From Caulobacter segnis (lineage in GTDB: Bacteria; Pseudomonadota; Alphaproteobacteria; Caulobacterales; Caulobacteraceae), in NCBI RefSeq assembly GCF_029543125.1, contig NZ_JARQWW010000002.1, positions 744,001 to 808,000 on the forward strand: 64,000 nucleotides of DNA. Reading direction: 5' to 3'. Shown here piece by piece: positions 1 to 10,238 of the stretch; the first letter of the stretch is position 1, and the number at the start of each line of letters is the position of its first letter. The notes beneath the pieces were generated by a model. It had not been told where the DNA came from. It searched no databases and saw only the letters and a program-made list of their open reading frames with translations. The position numbers and the translations under genes are program-made.

Positions 1-94
1 TTTCTGAGGCCATGGGCTCTAGTCTCCTGTCTGTGGTTTGATCCAGCTGCATGGTAAGGCCATGCGGCATAGGGTTTGTGAAGACGGAGCCGGC

Positions 95-349
95 ATGAAG
101 GTCAAGGTCGAAGTGGAATGCACGCCGGAAGAGGCTCGGGCCTTCCTCGGCCTGCCGGATGTGGCCCCGCTCAATGAGAAGCTGGTCGCCGAGATGCAGG
201 CCCGCATGGAGGCCAATATGGCCATGCTGGCGCCGGACGAATTGATGAAGAACTGGATGGCGTTTGGGGTCGGGGCGCAGGATCAGTTCCGCAAGCTGAT
301 GACCGCGGCCACCGGCGCCGCCTTCACCGGGGCCACGCCGAAGGAATGA
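95..349 (+). CDS. DUF6489-like small protein
   Basis: An 84-residue protein starting with [20 protein letters not shown]. It resembles the small conserved alphaproteobacterial proteins annotated as DUF6489, whose function is unknown to me. I chose the ATG at 95 because GGAG at 86-89 sits five bases upstream; the frame stays open back to a TTG at 38, but that start has no ribosome site and would add non-conserved residues. The stop overlaps the mnmE start in an ATGA arrangement (346-349), so the two are probably translationally coupled. No signal peptide or membrane segment is visible. The mixed charge and short helical stretches suggest a small cytoplasmic protein. Confidence 0.75.
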   Translation: MKVKVEVECTPEEARAFLGLPDVAPLNEKLVAEMQARMEANMAMLAPDELMKNWMAFGVGAQDQFRKLMTAATGAAFTGATPKE

Positions 350-1671
350 GAGACGGAATTTTCGCTCTCGCCACCGCGCCCGGCCGCGCGGCGGTGGCGG
401 TCGTCCGGCTGTCCGGGTCTCACGTGGGTGAGGCGCTCATCAACCTCGCGGGCGCCCTGCCCGCTCCGCGGCTGGCGACGCTCCGCCGACTAAAGGACGC
501 GGATGGCGCGACGATCGACCAAGCTCTCGTGCTGTGGTTCGAAGGACCGGCCAGCTACACCGGTGAGGACAGCGCCGAGCTCCACCTCCACGGCGGCCGC
601 GCCGTGGTCGAGCGTGTGATGCTGCGGTTGGGTGAGCTGGGGCTGCGCCTCGCCGAGCCTGGCGAGTTCACCCGCCGCGCCTTCGAGAACGGAAAGCTGG
701 ACCTAGCCCAGGCCGAGGCGGTGGCGGATCTGGTCGATGCGGAAACTGCCCTTCAGGCGAAGCAGGCCCTCGATCAATTGGGCGGGGCCCTCAGCCGCCG
801 GTACGAGTCATGGCGGGAGTCCTTACTTGAAGCACTGGCCCTGCTCGAGGCGGCGGTTGACTTCCCCGATGAGGACCTTCCAGAGGACGTGGCGGCTCGG
901 GCACATCCGGCTATGACGATGTTGCTCGGGGAGCTGAGGGAGGCACTCGCCGACGCCGAACGCGGGCGGCGTGTGCGCGACGGTTATCGTATCGCCCTGA
1001 TCGGCGCCCCCAACGCCGGGAAGAGCAGCTTGCTGAACGCGTTGGTCGAGCGCGACGCCGCGATCGTCACCGCCATTCCCGGGACCACCCGAGATGTGGT
1101 GGAGGTCCCCCTTGTCCTCGGTGGGTATAAGGTTCTGCTCGCTGATACAGCAGGTGTTCGTAAAACGTCTGACGAGGTTGAGAGCGAAGGGGTGAGGCGC
1201 GCGCGTCGCTGGGCGGAGGAAGCCGATCTGCGCTTGTGGGTCGTCGATAGCCACGGTGCGGATAGTGCGTGGCGAGAGGCGCGCGACTTGGTTCGCTCGA
1301 CCGACCTGCTTCTGATGAATAAGAGCGACCTCCCTGGTCAGGCGCTCGAATTGGAGTTCGAAGGTGAGCGCATCGCGTGTTCCACGTGGAACAGTGCGGA
1401 TATGGATCACCTTCGAGGCCGGCTGACAGATCGTGTGGTGGATGCGCTCAGTGGGGCGGACTTCCCCGCCGCCACCCGCCTCCGTCACTTGGATAGCCTT
1501 GCGGAGGCGCGGGATGCGCTGACCCGCGCCCTGTCCACGAAACCTGAGCTTATTGAGGTGATGGCCGAGGAGGTGCGCCTTGCCGCGCGCGCGCTCGCGA
1601 GGGTCACCGGTCGGATCGATCCAGAGGCGGTGCTCGGCAAGGTGTTCAGCAGCTTCTGCATCGGCAAATGA
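346..1671 (+). CDS. mnmE: tRNA uridine-5-carboxymethylaminomethyl(34) GTPase MnmE
   Basis: With MnmG this GTPase builds the cmnm5 modification on the wobble uridine of certain tRNAs. The 441 residues are about the usual family length. An N-terminal folate-binding domain is followed by a helical domain interrupted by the GTPase domain. The P-loop GAPNAGKS lies at about 220-227, the switch region has PGTTRD, DTAG follows, and NKSD recognises guanine. The protein ends in the diagnostic FCIGK motif with its catalytic Cys. It is followed by mnmG, its partner gene, after about 150 bases. Unusually, a perfect ParB-binding palindrome lies inside the coding region at 1378-1393, where it encodes CSTWN at about residue 345. 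Confidence 0.98.
   Translation: MRDGIFALATAPGRAAVAVVRLSGSHVGEALINLAGALPAPRLATLRRLKDADGATIDQALVLWFEGPASYTGEDSAELHLHGGRAVVERVMLRLGELGLRLAEPGEFTRRAFENGKLDLAQAEAVADLVDAETALQAKQALDQLGGALSRRYESWRESLLEALALLEAAVDFPDEDLPEDVAARAHPAMTMLLGELREALADAERGRRVRDGYRIALIGAPNAGKSSLLNALVERDAAIVTAIPGTTRDVVEVPLVLGGYKVLLADTAGVRKTSDEVESEGVRRARRWAEEADLRLWVVDSHGADSAWREARDLVRSTDLLLMNKSDLPGQALELEFEGERIACSTWNSADMDHLRGRLTDRVVDALSGADFPAATRLRHLDSLAEARDALTRALSTKPELIEVMAEEVRLAARALARVTGRIDPEAVLGKVFSSFCIGK
1378..1393. promoter_or_regulatory. parS: parS site 1 (inside mnmE)
   Basis: Perfect 16-base palindrome TGTTCCACGTGGAACA, matching the bacterial parS consensus tGTTnCACGTGnAACa recognised by ParB. It lies in the coding sequence of mnmE, about 3.8 kb from parB. 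Identical copies lie at 1672 and 1722. Confidence 0.93.
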
Positions 1672-1687
1672 TGTTCCACGTGGAACA
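1672..1687. promoter_or_regulatory. parS: parS site 2
   Basis: Second identical copy of TGTTCCACGTGGAACA, beginning at the base after the mnmE stop codon. Together with the copies at 1378 and 1722 it forms a tight ParB-loading cluster. Confidence 0.93.
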
Positions 1688-1696
1688 AGCGCGAGC

Positions 1697-1705
1697 TTAT
1701 CCACA
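1697..1705 (+). promoter_or_regulatory. consensus DnaA box between two parS sites
   Basis: TTATCCACA is a perfect match to the strong DnaA box consensus TTWTNCACA. It sits between parS sites 2 and 3 in the mnmE-mnmG gap. One 9-base match could arise by chance in 64 kb, but the location next to parS in an origin-proximal cluster makes it worth recording. Confidence 0.5.
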
Positions 1706-1721
1706 GGGCTGTCCCCATCTC

Positions 1722-1737
1722 TGTTCCACGTGGAACA
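1722..1737. promoter_or_regulatory. parS: parS site 3
   Basis: Third identical copy of TGTTCCACGTGGAACA, 34 bases after site 2 and 84 bases before the mnmG start. All three sites are perfect palindromes. Confidence 0.93.
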
Positions 1738-1821
1738 GTTCGTCGCCTCGACGGTTGCCGGGCCAAGCCCTATATTAGCTCTACGCCCGACAACGTGGGG
1801 CGCGCCTCAGATCGCATCGTC

Positions 1822-3690
1822 ATGACCACCCCCCTCCCCGCTTCGTGGGACGTCATTGTTATTGGCGGCGGACACGCCGGCTGCGAAGCCGCTGCGGCGT
1901 CGGCCCGGACGGGCGCGCGTACGCTTCTGTTGACTCACAAGCTGGAGACTATCGGCGAGATGTCCTGCAACCCGGCCATTGGTGGCCTGGGCAAGGGGCA
2001 TCTGGTCCGCGAGATCGACGCCCTGGACGGCCTGATGGGCCGACTGGCTGACGTGGCGGGGATTCAGTTCCGGATGCTCAACGCCTCCAAGGGGCCGGCG
2101 GTCCGCGGCCCGCGCTCCCAGATCGACCGTCGCCTTTACCGGGAATCCATGCAGGCGGCTCTGGCCGCCCAGCCTAATCTGGACATCATCGCCGAGGCGG
2201 CAGAGGACCTGATCGTCGAGGACGGCCGAGTCGCCGGCGCGATGGGGGGAACGGGTCAGCATTACCTTGCTCCACGTGTGGTGCTGACCACGGGAACCTT
2301 CCTTAAGGGGATCATCCATCTCGGGGAGAAGCGCATTCCTGCCGGGCGGGTTGGTGACGCCCCCGCCATCGGTCTTTCGGATCGCCTCTATGGACTTGGC
2401 CTGTCCATGGGCCGTCTGAAGACCGGCACCCCGGCACGCCTCGACGGTAAGACCATCGCCTGGGATCGCCTCGAGATGCAGGCGGCTGACGAGACGCCGA
2501 TCCCCTTCTCCTTCCTGACCGACAAGATTCACGTGCCACAAATTCAGTGCGGCGTGACCTGGACCACGGAAGAGACCCACAAGATCATTGCTGACCGCCT
2601 GACGGAGTCGGCGGTCTATGGCGGCCGCATCGAAGGGCGCGGCCCGCGCTATTGCCCGTCCATTGAGGACAAGGTCGTTCGCTTCGCCGATAAGACGGCG
2701 CATCAGATCTTCCTGGAGCCCGAAGGCTTGGACGACGACACCGTCTATCCGAACGGTGTCTCCACGTCGGTTTCCGAGGAAACCCAACTGCTGTTCCTGC
2801 GGGCGATCCCGGGTCTCGAGAACGTCGAGGTCATCCGCTACGGCTACGCCATCGAATATGACTACGTGGATCCGCGCGAGCTGTTTCCAACCCTGGAAAC
2901 CAAGGCCCTGCCCGGTCTTTACCTGGCTGGTCAGATCAACGGCACCACGGGTTATGAGGAAGCCGGCGCCCAGGGGTTGGTCGCCGGCCTGAACGCCGCC
3001 CGCGCCGCCGCCGGCAAGGAGGCCGTCACCTTCGCCCGGGATGAGGCCTATATTGGCGTAATGATCGATGACCTCGTCACACGTGGGGTCACCGAGCCGT
3101 ATCGCATGTTCACCAGCCGGGCGGAGTTCCGCCTGACTCTGCGAGCAGACAATGCCGATCAGCGCCTGACTTCGCGCGGCGTGGAGCTGGGCGTCGTCGG
3201 TCCGGAGCGGGCCGCGGCCTGGGCGGTCAAGTCGGCAGCTCTCGCCCACGCCCGACAGCGCGCCAAGGAGCTCACCTTCACCCCGGCAGAGGCTCAGCGC
3301 GCCGGCTTCAAGGTCGGCCAGGACGGTCAGCGTCGAGGCCTGATCCAGATGCTGGCCTATCCCGACATCAGCTTTGACGACCTGGCCGGCGCCTGGCCGG
3401 AGATCGCTGAATGGGCCCCGGCCATTCGTGAGCAGATCGAGATCGATGCGGCCTACGCCGGCTATCTGGATCGCCAGCTTGCCGACGTGGAGGCGTTCCG
3501 GCGCGACGAGAACCTGACCCTGCCCGCCGACCTGGATTATGGACAGGTGGGCGGCCTTTCCAACGAGGTGCGCGAGAAGCTCTCCCGCGTCCGCCCCCTT
3601 ACCCTGGGCCAGGCCGCCCGCATCGAAGGCGTCACTCCTGGCGCGCTCACCGCATTGCTCGCCCATGTCCGCCGTGGCCGTGCAGCTTGA
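1822..3690 (+). CDS. mnmG: tRNA uridine-5-carboxymethylaminomethyl(34) synthesis FAD enzyme MnmG (GidA)
   Basis: FAD-dependent partner of MnmE in wobble-uridine modification of tRNA. The N-terminus has the dinucleotide-binding motif [12 protein letters not shown], followed by the family signatures [19 protein letters not shown] and [13 protein letters not shown]. Near residue 370 lies the second conserved block [17 protein letters not shown], and the C-terminal helical domain that contacts MnmE and tRNA is complete. I chose ATG 1822 (about 622 residues) because the protein then begins just before the Rossmann motif; a GTG at 1795 in the same frame adds only nine residues. The gene overlaps rsmG by 26 bases. 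Confidence 0.97.
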   Translation: MTTPLPASWDVIVIGGGHAGCEAAAASARTGARTLLLTHKLETIGEMSCNPAIGGLGKGHLVREIDALDGLMGRLADVAGIQFRMLNASKGPAVRGPRSQIDRRLYRESMQAALAAQPNLDIIAEAAEDLIVEDGRVAGAMGGTGQHYLAPRVVLTTGTFLKGIIHLGEKRIPAGRVGDAPAIGLSDRLYGLGLSMGRLKTGTPARLDGKTIAWDRLEMQAADETPIPFSFLTDKIHVPQIQCGVTWTTEETHKIIADRLTESAVYGGRIEGRGPRYCPSIEDKVVRFADKTAHQIFLEPEGLDDDTVYPNGVSTSVSEETQLLFLRAIPGLENVEVIRYGYAIEYDYVDPRELFPTLETKALPGLYLAGQINGTTGYEEAGAQGLVAGLNAARAAAGKEAVTFARDEAYIGVMIDDLVTRGVTEPYRMFTSRAEFRLTLRADNADQRLTSRGVELGVVGPERAAAWAVKSAALAHARQRAKELTFTPAEAQRAGFKVGQDGQRRGLIQMLAYPDISFDDLAGAWPEIAEWAPAIREQIEIDAAYAGYLDRQLADVEAFRRDENLTLPADLDYGQVGGLSNEVREKLSRVRPLTLGQAARIEGVTPGALTALLAHVRRGRAA

Positions 3691-4330
3691 TCCCCTGCAG
3701 ATCGGGGTGACGGATGCGGCAGGCTTCCAGGCCGCGACCGGCGCCAGCGACCGGGCCATGGCCGAACTGCGCCAGTTCCGCGAGCTGCTTGCGGACTGGA
3801 ACGAGCGCATGAACCTGGTTGGTCCGGCCAGCCTGCCGAACTTCTGGAACCGTCACGCGTGGGACAGCGCCCAGCTGCTGACCTATGCGCCCGAAGCCCG
3901 GGTCTGGGCTGACCTCGGCGCCGGCGCCGGCTTGCCCGGCGTGGTGCTGGCGATCCTGCTCAAGGAGCGTGAAGGCGGCCACGTGCACCTGGTGGAGAGC
4001 ATGGCCAAGCGCTGCCGCTTCCTGTCCGAGGTGGTCTCACAGCTCGATCTTCCGGCGACGATCCACAACGCCCGGGCCGAAGATCTGTCGCTGAAAACCG
4101 ATATCATCACGGCGCGTGCTTGCGCCCCTCTCGATCGGCTTCTCGGGTATGCCCAGCCCTACTTCAAGAAGGGCGCAACCGCCTTGTTTCTAAAGGGTCA
4201 AGATGTTGTGTCCGAGTTGACCCTCGCCTCTAAATATTGGAAATTTAACTCCGACCTGAAGCCCAGTCTCAGCGACCCGCGCGGCTTCGTTCTTCAGGTG
4301 AAAGGCCTCTCCAGTGCACGCTCAGTCTGA
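3665..4330 (+). CDS. rsmG: 16S rRNA (guanine(527)-N7)-methyltransferase RsmG (GidB)
   Basis: Methylates N7 of G527 in 16S rRNA. The SAM-binding glycine loop appears as [10 protein letters not shown], after the conserved FWNRH segment, and ITARACAPL marks the later conserved block. The ATG at 3665 gives about 221 residues, the normal length; GTG codons at 3674 and 3680 are alternatives that change only the tail. The gene overlaps the 3-prime end of mnmG by 26 bases and its own end is overlapped by the parA start, so mnmG-rsmG-parA-parB is read as one tightly packed unit, as in Caulobacter relatives. Confidence 0.95.
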   Translation: MSAVAVQLDPLQIGVTDAAGFQAATGASDRAMAELRQFRELLADWNERMNLVGPASLPNFWNRHAWDSAQLLTYAPEARVWADLGAGAGLPGVVLAILLKEREGGHVHLVESMAKRCRFLSEVVSQLDLPATIHNARAEDLSLKTDIITARACAPLDRLLGYAQPYFKKGATALFLKGQDVVSELTLASKYWKFNSDLKPSLSDPRGFVLQVKGLSSARSV

Positions 4331-5129
4331 CCCGGCCCTACGCATCCTCGCCATCGCCAACCAGAAGGGCGGCGTCGGTAAGACCACCACCGCCATCAAT
4401 CTGGGCACGGCGCTCGCCGCCGTCGGCGAACGCGTCCTGCTGATCGACGCGGATCCGCAAGGCAACGCCTCCACCGGTCTTGGCGTGCCGCGCCACCAGC
4501 GCAAGTCGACCCTGTACGACGTGCTGATGGGCGAGGCTCCGGCCGGCGAAGTGGCGGTCAAGACCAGCCTTCCCGGCCTGGATCTGATCCCGGCCGATCC
4601 GGATCTGTCCGGCGTGGAGCTGGAACTGGGCCAGGCCGCCCGCCGGTCATACCGCCTGCGCGACGCGCTGGAGGTTCTGCGCCGGGCCGGCGACTACACC
4701 TATGTGCTGATCGACTGCCCGCCGTCGCTGAACCTGCTGACGGTGAACGCTATGACGGCCGCCGACGCGGTGTTCGTGCCCTTGCAGTGCGAGTTCTTCG
4801 CCCTGGAAGGTCTGACGCAGCTGATGCGGACCATCGAATTGGTGCGCGGCAGCCTCAATCCGAAACTGGAGATCCAGGGCGTGGTCCTGACCATGTTCGA
4901 TCGCCGCAACAGCCTGTCGGAACAGGTGGCCTCCGACGTGCGGGCGCACTTCGGCGACAAGGTCTATGACACCGTGATCCCCCGCAATGTTCGGGTGTCC
5001 GAGGCGCCGTCCTTCGGCAAGCCGGTGCTGATCTACGATCTGAAATGCGCGGGCAGCCAAGCCTATCTGAAGCTGGCGCGTGAAGTTGTAAGCCGCGAAC
5101 GGGCCCGTCAGGCTCAAGTCGCGGCATAG
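4314..5129 (+). CDS. parA: chromosome-partitioning ATPase ParA
   Basis: Walker-type ATPase that moves ParB-parS complexes towards the new pole during chromosome segregation. The deviant Walker A motif KGGVGKTT begins at residue 18, with the signature lysine K18 and catalytic K23. Walker A-prime is LLIDADPQGN and Walker B is YVLIDCPPSLN. The start is GTG at 4314, supported by AAAGG at 4301-4305 and by the fit to the short ParA N-terminus; it overlaps the rsmG stop. parB follows after a short gap and three parS sites lie about 3 kb upstream, so the whole parABS system is in this window. Confidence 0.97.
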   Translation: MHAQSDPALRILAIANQKGGVGKTTTAINLGTALAAVGERVLLIDADPQGNASTGLGVPRHQRKSTLYDVLMGEAPAGEVAVKTSLPGLDLIPADPDLSGVELELGQAARRSYRLRDALEVLRRAGDYTYVLIDCPPSLNLLTVNAMTAADAVFVPLQCEFFALEGLTQLMRTIELVRGSLNPKLEIQGVVLTMFDRRNSLSEQVASDVRAHFGDKVYDTVIPRNVRVSEAPSFGKPVLIYDLKCAGSQAYLKLAREVVSRERARQAQVAA

Positions 5130-5171
5130 TAGAGCGAACTGAAGGGCGTACTGATGGTTGGGGAAACGACG

Positions 5172-6077
5172 ATGGTCGAAGGACGTCGGGGTCTGGGTCG
5201 CGGTCTGTCCGCCCTCCTGGGCGAGGCGGAGACCGCCACGGCCGCGGCTCCGGGCGCGCCGGGCGGCCCCAACGAGGTGTCGATCGAACTGATCCGCCGC
5301 AATGCCGACCAGCCGCGCCGTGTCTTCTCCGAAGAACTGCTGGAAGAGCTGTCCGCCTCGATCAAGGAAAAGGGCGTTCTGCAGCCGATCCTGGTGCGTC
5401 CGGCTCCGGGCGCCGAGGGCGAATACCAGATCGTCGCCGGCGAACGCCGCTGGCGGGCCGCCCAGCGGGCGGGCCTGCGCTCCATGCCCGTGCTGGTTCG
5501 GGACCTGGACGATCTGCAGGTGCTGGAGATCGGCATCGTCGAGAACGTCCAGCGCGCCGACCTGAACGCCGTCGAAGAAGCGCAGTCCTACCGCGCGCTG
5601 ATGGAGAAGTTCGGCCGCACCCAGGAAGACGTGGCCCACGTCGTCGGCAAGAGCCGCAGCCATGTGGCCAACATCCTGCGTCTGCTGACCCTGCCGGAAG
5701 AGGTCCAGAACCTGCTTTCTGAAGGGCTGATCACTGCTGGGCACGCCAAGGCTATCGCCTCGGCCGAGGATCCGGCCGCCCTGGCGCGTCTGGTCATTGA
5801 AAAAGGCCTGTCGGTGCGCGAAACCGAAGCCCTGGCCAAGCGCGGCGGCGACATGGGCGCCGAAAACAAGGCCCCCTCGCCCGCCATGCCGCGTGCGCCG
5901 CGCGTGAAGGATGCGGACACCCAGGCGCTCGAAGCCGATCTGTCTGATGTGCTCGGTCTGGACGTGGTGATCGATGATCGCGGCGGCGTAGGCGAGCTTC
6001 GTGTGCGCTATGCGACCTTGGAGCAGCTCGACGATCTCTGCCGCCGTCTGACCCAAACCTCGCCGGTCGAGGCTTAA
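5172..6077 (+). CDS. parB: parS-binding CTPase ParB
   Basis: Binds parS and spreads along DNA as a CTP-dependent clamp. The N-terminal ParA-interaction segment EGRRGLGRGLSALLG is present. The CTP-binding box GERRWRA spans about residues 90-96. The helix-turn-helix that reads parS includes VVGKSRSHVANILRLL, and a C-terminal dimerisation domain ends the protein. I chose ATG 5172 because the known Caulobacter ParB begins with an equivalent MSEGRRGLGRG segment; ATG 5154 adds six residues and also has a plausible ribosome site. The gene converges with holA, their ends overlapping by four bases. Confidence 0.97.
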   Translation: MVEGRRGLGRGLSALLGEAETATAAAPGAPGGPNEVSIELIRRNADQPRRVFSEELLEELSASIKEKGVLQPILVRPAPGAEGEYQIVAGERRWRAAQRAGLRSMPVLVRDLDDLQVLEIGIVENVQRADLNAVEEAQSYRALMEKFGRTQEDVAHVVGKSRSHVANILRLLTLPEEVQNLLSEGLITAGHAKAIASAEDPAALARLVIEKGLSVRETEALAKRGGDMGAENKAPSPAMPRAPRVKDADTQALEADLSDVLGLDVVIDDRGGVGELRVRYATLEQLDDLCRRLTQTSPVEA

Positions 6078-7123
6078 AGTCCCAGACGGCGCGCGCGGCC
6101 CGCGATCATCAGGGCCAGCCGCTCGGCGATCAGGTAATCCGGAGAGCCGGCCTGCTTGCACAGCCGGTCGGCCTCCAGGACCTCAGGCTGAATGGCGTCG
6201 AGGTCCTCCAGCGTCCAGGCGCGGGCCTGTCGCAGGAATTCCCGCTCCTGTTTCCAGAAAACGCCGGCCGCCTTGGCCGCTTCCTGCAGGCCGACGCCGC
6301 TCTTGTGCAGGGTGTTGACCCGCCGGAGCTTCGCCAGATGCAGGCTTATGGCGCGTATCGCGGCCGGACCGGTCTCACCCTCGGCCGCTGCGCGCCTCAG
6401 GCCGCCCTGAGCAGCGGCCAATTTGGCTCCAAACGCGTCCGAGGCCGCATCAAACAGCGACGCATCGGCCTCAACGCCGAGAAAATCCTGCAAGTCGGCC
6501 GCCGTGGCGACAAAGCCGCTGCCGGGTTTGAGGTACAGCGCCAGCCGCTCGATCTCTTGCCTGGCTACGCCGCGCTCCTTGGGCATGCGGCTGACGAAGA
6601 TATCGAGGGCTTCGCTGTTCAGGCTGACCTTGTCGGCATTGAGGGTGTCGCGCACCAGGCGGGCGATATCGCCGGGCTCGTCCTCGTAACAGGGTATGAC
6701 CGCGCAGCCGGCGACCTTCTCAGCGGCTTTGCGCAGGGCCGAATCCCGGCCCAGAGCCCCCGCCTCGATCAGGAAGAAGGCGTCCGGATTGAATTTTCCG
6801 TCGGCGTGCGGGACCACGGCTTCGGCCGCGGCCTTGTCGGCGCTGGCCTTCTCGCCTAGGCGAAGGCGCACCAGGCGTCGGCCGCCCATCATGGAGATGG
6901 CCGACAGCTCGCCCTCCAGCTTTCCACCCTCCCCGTCCAGATCACCGTCCGTGAGCATGGCGACGTCGAACGGATCGTCGAGGTTGGGGGTGATCTTCTT
7001 GGCGAGCTGGTCGGCGCGGTCGCGCACCACCCCCCGGTCACGGCCATAGATCACCGCGGCGCGCACGCCGGGCGTCGGCTCCTTCAGGAAACGCTCGATG
7101 TCGGGCCGCTTGGAGAGGATCAT
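6074..7123 (-). CDS. holA: DNA polymerase III subunit delta
   Basis: Clamp-loader delta subunit, which opens the sliding clamp at the replication fork. The 349-residue protein has the HolA N-terminal fold (VIYGRDRGVVRDRADQLAKK), the middle GDLDGEGGKLEGELSAISM region and the C-terminal collar domain. It is the last gene of the reverse-strand group leuS-lptE-holA, whose members are separated by at most 16 bases, so they are probably cotranscribed. Its stop codon overlaps the end of parB on the other strand. The lptE-holA pairing is common in proteobacteria, which supports both calls. Confidence 0.93.
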   Translation of the reverse strand: MILSKRPDIERFLKEPTPGVRAAVIYGRDRGVVRDRADQLAKKITPNLDDPFDVAMLTDGDLDGEGGKLEGELSAISMMGGRRLVRLRLGEKASADKAAAEAVVPHADGKFNPDAFFLIEAGALGRDSALRKAAEKVAGCAVIPCYEDEPGDIARLVRDTLNADKVSLNSEALDIFVSRMPKERGVARQEIERLALYLKPGSGFVATAADLQDFLGVEADASLFDAASDAFGAKLAAAQGGLRRAAAEGETGPAAIRAISLHLAKLRRVNTLHKSGVGLQEAAKAAGVFWKQEREFLRQARAWTLEDLDAIQPEVLEADRLCKQAGSPDYLIAERLALMIAGRARRLGL

Positions 7124-7139
7124 CGGCCGGTCAGCCGCC

Positions 7140-7631
7140 TCAACCCTTCTGGCGGGCGAGCCAGGAGGCCAGATCGATCTGGATCTTGCGGGCCACCTCG
7201 GCGGCCGCGCGGTCCTGGCCGTCCTGCTGCGCCGCGATGCCGGCGTAGGGCTGGTCGGCGGAGTCGTAGGAGACGACAGCCTGGGCTTGACCCGTGCGCA
7301 GGGTGCCGCCCGACGCCTTCTCCACCAACTTATAATTGGCGGTCAGACGCAGTTCGTAGCGGTTGGCGACGTTGTCGACGCGCACGCCGCGCGGATAACG
7401 GGCCTCGTCGATGGTCAATTCCAACCGGTAGGCCGCCGGAACCGACAGGTCCCGGGCCATAGCGTCGTCCAGATGTTCGCGCAGCAGATAGGCCGAGCGG
7501 CCGTCGGGCACGACCACATCCACCGAAGCCAGGGTCGGAGAGACGCCCGGCGTGGCGTAGAGCGGCGTGAACCCGCAGGCCGAAAGGCCTAGCGACGCGA
7601 AAACCAGGGCGGCGACGGCAAGCTTGCGCAT
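7140..7631 (-). CDS. lptE: LPS-assembly lipoprotein LptE
   Basis: Outer-membrane lipoprotein that plugs LptD and helps insert lipopolysaccharide. The 163-residue precursor has a short signal peptide and a lipobox LSAC with the lipidated Cys at residue 19, followed by GFTPLYA, a characteristic LptE start after the Cys. Sequence similarity is otherwise low, as is normal for this family. It sits between leuS and holA, with its start codon touching the leuS stop at 7631, which is the classical position of lptE in proteobacteria. I infer function from this context and the lipobox pattern. Confidence 0.9.
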   Translation of the reverse strand: MRKLAVAALVFASLGLSACGFTPLYATPGVSPTLASVDVVVPDGRSAYLLREHLDDAMARDLSVPAAYRLELTIDEARYPRGVRVDNVANRYELRLTANYKLVEKASGGTLRTGQAQAVVSYDSADQPYAGIAAQQDGQDRAAAEVARKIQIDLASWLARQKG

Positions 7632-10213
7632 CAGCCGACCACGATGTTGACGATGCGGTCCTGCACGACGATCACCTTTCGGACGGTCACGCCCTCAAGG
7701 TGCGGCAGGACGCCGGCGTCTTCCAGCGCAATCTTCTTCACATCGTCCTCCGGCGTGCCCGCCTTGACGCGGATCTCGCCACGGCGCTTGCCGTTGATCT
7801 GGACCGGCAGGACGCGTTCGTCGTCGGCCGCCAGGGCGGCGTCGGCCACCGGCCAGGGCGCGTCGACCACCATCCCCTGCCCGCCGATGCGGATCCAGCA
7901 TTCTTCGGCCAGGTGGGGAACGAAGGGCGCGACCAGGCGGGCCAGGATGGCCAGGGCTTCCTTGCGCGCCGCCAGCACGGCGTCGGAAGCGCCCTCGGCC
8001 GGCGCGGCCTTCAGGGTGTTGAGGAACTCGTACAGCTTGGCCACGCCGCTGTTGAAGCGGAAGCCCTCGATGGCGCTGGTGACCGCGCCGATCAGCTGGT
8101 GGGCGGCTTTCAGCAGCGCCAGGGCCGCGGGATCGTCGCCGATCGGGCCGAAATCGCCTTCCGGTTGGCTGTCGAACTCGTTCCACAGACGATGGGTGAA
8201 GCGCCAGGCGCCCTCGACACCGCTGTTGGTCCATTGAACGTCGCGTTCCGGCGGGCTGTCCGACATGACGAACAGGCGGGCGGCGTCCACGCCATAGGCG
8301 TCGAAGATGTCCTCCGGCGCCACGACGTTCTTCTTGGACTTGGACATCTTCTCGATGTCGCCGATGACCACGGGCGCGCCGGTGGAGACCTGAACGGCCG
8401 AGCGCGTCGCGCCCATGCCGCTGATCTCGACATCGACGGGCTCCAGCCAGGCGCCGGAGCTATCCTTGTAGGTCTCGTGGGTCACCATGCCCTGGGTGAA
8501 AAGGCCGGCGAACGGCTCCTCCACCGACAGCAGGCCCTCGTCCTTCAGCGCCTTGGTGATGAACCGAGCATAGAGCAGGTGCAGGACGGCGTGTTCGACG
8601 CCGCCGATGTACTGGTCCACCGGCAGCCAGCGATCCGCCGCCGTCTTGTTCACCGGGGCTTCCGCCGTCGGGTCGGCGAAACGGGCGAAGTACCAGGAGC
8701 TGTCCACGAAGGTGTCCAGCGTGTCGGTCTCGCGCTCGGCCGTGCCGCCGCAGGTCGGGCAATCGACATGACGCCAGGTCGGATGGCGCAGCAGCGGGTT
8801 GCCGGGCTTGTCGAAGCCCACGTCATCAGGCAGGCGCACGGGCAGTTGGTCGTCCGGCACCGGGACCACGCCGCACTTTTCGCAATGGATGACCGGAATC
8901 GGGCATCCCCAGTAGCGCTGGCGGGAGACGCCCCAGTCGCGCAGGCGATAAACGGTGGCGCCCTGCCCCCGGTTCTGGCCTTCGATCACCTCGATGGCCT
9001 TGACCTTGGCGGACTCGATGTCCAGGCCGTCCAGGAACTGAGAATTGAAGATCGAACCGGGGCCGACATAGGCTTCGGTCCCGACGTCGAAGGTCTTGGG
9101 GTCCTCATTCGCGGGCAAAACGACCGGTCGGACCGACAGGCCATACTTGCGGGCGAAGTCCAGGTCGCGCTGGTCATGGGCCGGGCAGCCGAAGATGGCG
9201 CCGGTGCCGTAGTCCATCAGGATGAAGTTGGCGATCCAGACCGACAGCTTCTGTTCCGGGTCGAACGGATGGGCCACGGTCAGGCCGGTATCCAGGCCCA
9301 GCTTCTCCGCACCTTCGATATCCGCCTCCGAGGTGCCGCCACGGCGGCATTCGGCGATGAAAGCGGCGACCTTCGGATCAGCGGCGGCCAGCTGCTCGGC
9401 CAGCGGGTGGTCGGGCGCGATGCCGACGAAGCTGGCGCCGAACAAGGTGTCCGGGCGGGTGGTGTAGACTTCCAGGCCGCTTTCGAAGCCCTTCGGGGCC
9501 TCACCGGCGAAATCGAAGCTGAACCGCAGGCCCTTGGACTTGCCGATCCAGTTCTCCTGCATGATGCGGACCTTCTCGGGCCAGCGATCAAGCGTCTTCA
9601 AGCCGTCGATCAGACGGTCGGCATAGTCGGTGATGCGCAGGAACCACTGAGTCAGCTTGCGCTTCTCGACCAGGGCGCCGGAGCGCCAGCCGCGGCCGTC
9701 GATGACCTGCTCGTTGGCCAGGACGGTCATGTCGACCGGGTCCCAGTTGACGACGCCTTCCTTGCGATAGACCAGGCCGCGCTTCAGCAGCTTTTGGAAC
9801 CAGCGCTGCTGCTGCCCATAATATTCCGGGTCGCAGGTGGCGAATTCACGGGACCAGTCGATGCTGAGGCCCAGGGCCTTCAGCTGCTCGCGCATGGCGG
9901 CGATGTTGTCGTAGGTCCAGCCTTTGGGATGAACGCCCCGCTCCATGGCGGCGTTCTCCGCCGGCATGCCGAAGGCGTCCCAGCCCATGGGATGCAGAAC
10001 ATCGAAACCCTGGGCGCGCTTGTAGCGGGCGACCACGTCGCCCATGGCGTAGTTGCGCACATGGCCCATATGGATGCGGCCCGACGGGTACGGGAACATC
10101 TCAAGCACGTAGTACTTCGGCTTGGAGGCGTCCTCACGCGTGCGGAAAACGTCGGCGTCCGCCCAGGCGGCGCGCCACTTGGGCTCGGTTTCTTTCGGGT
10201 TGTAGCGGGCCAT
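7631..10213 (-). CDS. leuS: leucyl-tRNA synthetase
   Basis: Class I aminoacyl-tRNA synthetase charging tRNA-Leu. The 860-residue protein is full length. The HIGH-type motif is HMGH at residues 48-51 and the KMSKS loop lies at 622-626. A CP1 editing domain lies between them, and a zinc-knuckle-like pair, CEKCG and CPTCGG, is visible. The C-terminal anticodon-binding and tail domains are complete. It starts at ATG 10213, about 25 bases after the DUF3576 gene on the same strand, and its stop overlaps the lptE start by one base. Confidence 0.98.
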   Translation of the reverse strand: MARYNPKETEPKWRAAWADADVFRTREDASKPKYYVLEMFPYPSGRIHMGHVRNYAMGDVVARYKRAQGFDVLHPMGWDAFGMPAENAAMERGVHPKGWTYDNIAAMREQLKALGLSIDWSREFATCDPEYYGQQQRWFQKLLKRGLVYRKEGVVNWDPVDMTVLANEQVIDGRGWRSGALVEKRKLTQWFLRITDYADRLIDGLKTLDRWPEKVRIMQENWIGKSKGLRFSFDFAGEAPKGFESGLEVYTTRPDTLFGASFVGIAPDHPLAEQLAAADPKVAAFIAECRRGGTSEADIEGAEKLGLDTGLTVAHPFDPEQKLSVWIANFILMDYGTGAIFGCPAHDQRDLDFARKYGLSVRPVVLPANEDPKTFDVGTEAYVGPGSIFNSQFLDGLDIESAKVKAIEVIEGQNRGQGATVYRLRDWGVSRQRYWGCPIPVIHCEKCGVVPVPDDQLPVRLPDDVGFDKPGNPLLRHPTWRHVDCPTCGGTAERETDTLDTFVDSSWYFARFADPTAEAPVNKTAADRWLPVDQYIGGVEHAVLHLLYARFITKALKDEGLLSVEEPFAGLFTQGMVTHETYKDSSGAWLEPVDVEISGMGATRSAVQVSTGAPVVIGDIEKMSKSKKNVVAPEDIFDAYGVDAARLFVMSDSPPERDVQWTNSGVEGAWRFTHRLWNEFDSQPEGDFGPIGDDPAALALLKAAHQLIGAVTSAIEGFRFNSGVAKLYEFLNTLKAAPAEGASDAVLAARKEALAILARLVAPFVPHLAEECWIRIGGQGMVVDAPWPVADAALAADDERVLPVQINGKRRGEIRVKAGTPEDDVKKIALEDAGVLPHLEGVTVRKVIVVQDRIVNIVVG

Positions 10214-10238
10214 CAGGCTTTAAATAGGAAGGCCGAAA

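Noticed and set aside
1-94. A coding region before the first gene.
   Set aside because: No supported frame or ribosome site was found; only promoter-sized sequence is present.
2270-2281. A parS-like CTCCACGTGTGG inside mnmG.
   Set aside because: It departs from the consensus in several flanking positions and is not palindromic; the three true sites are perfect.
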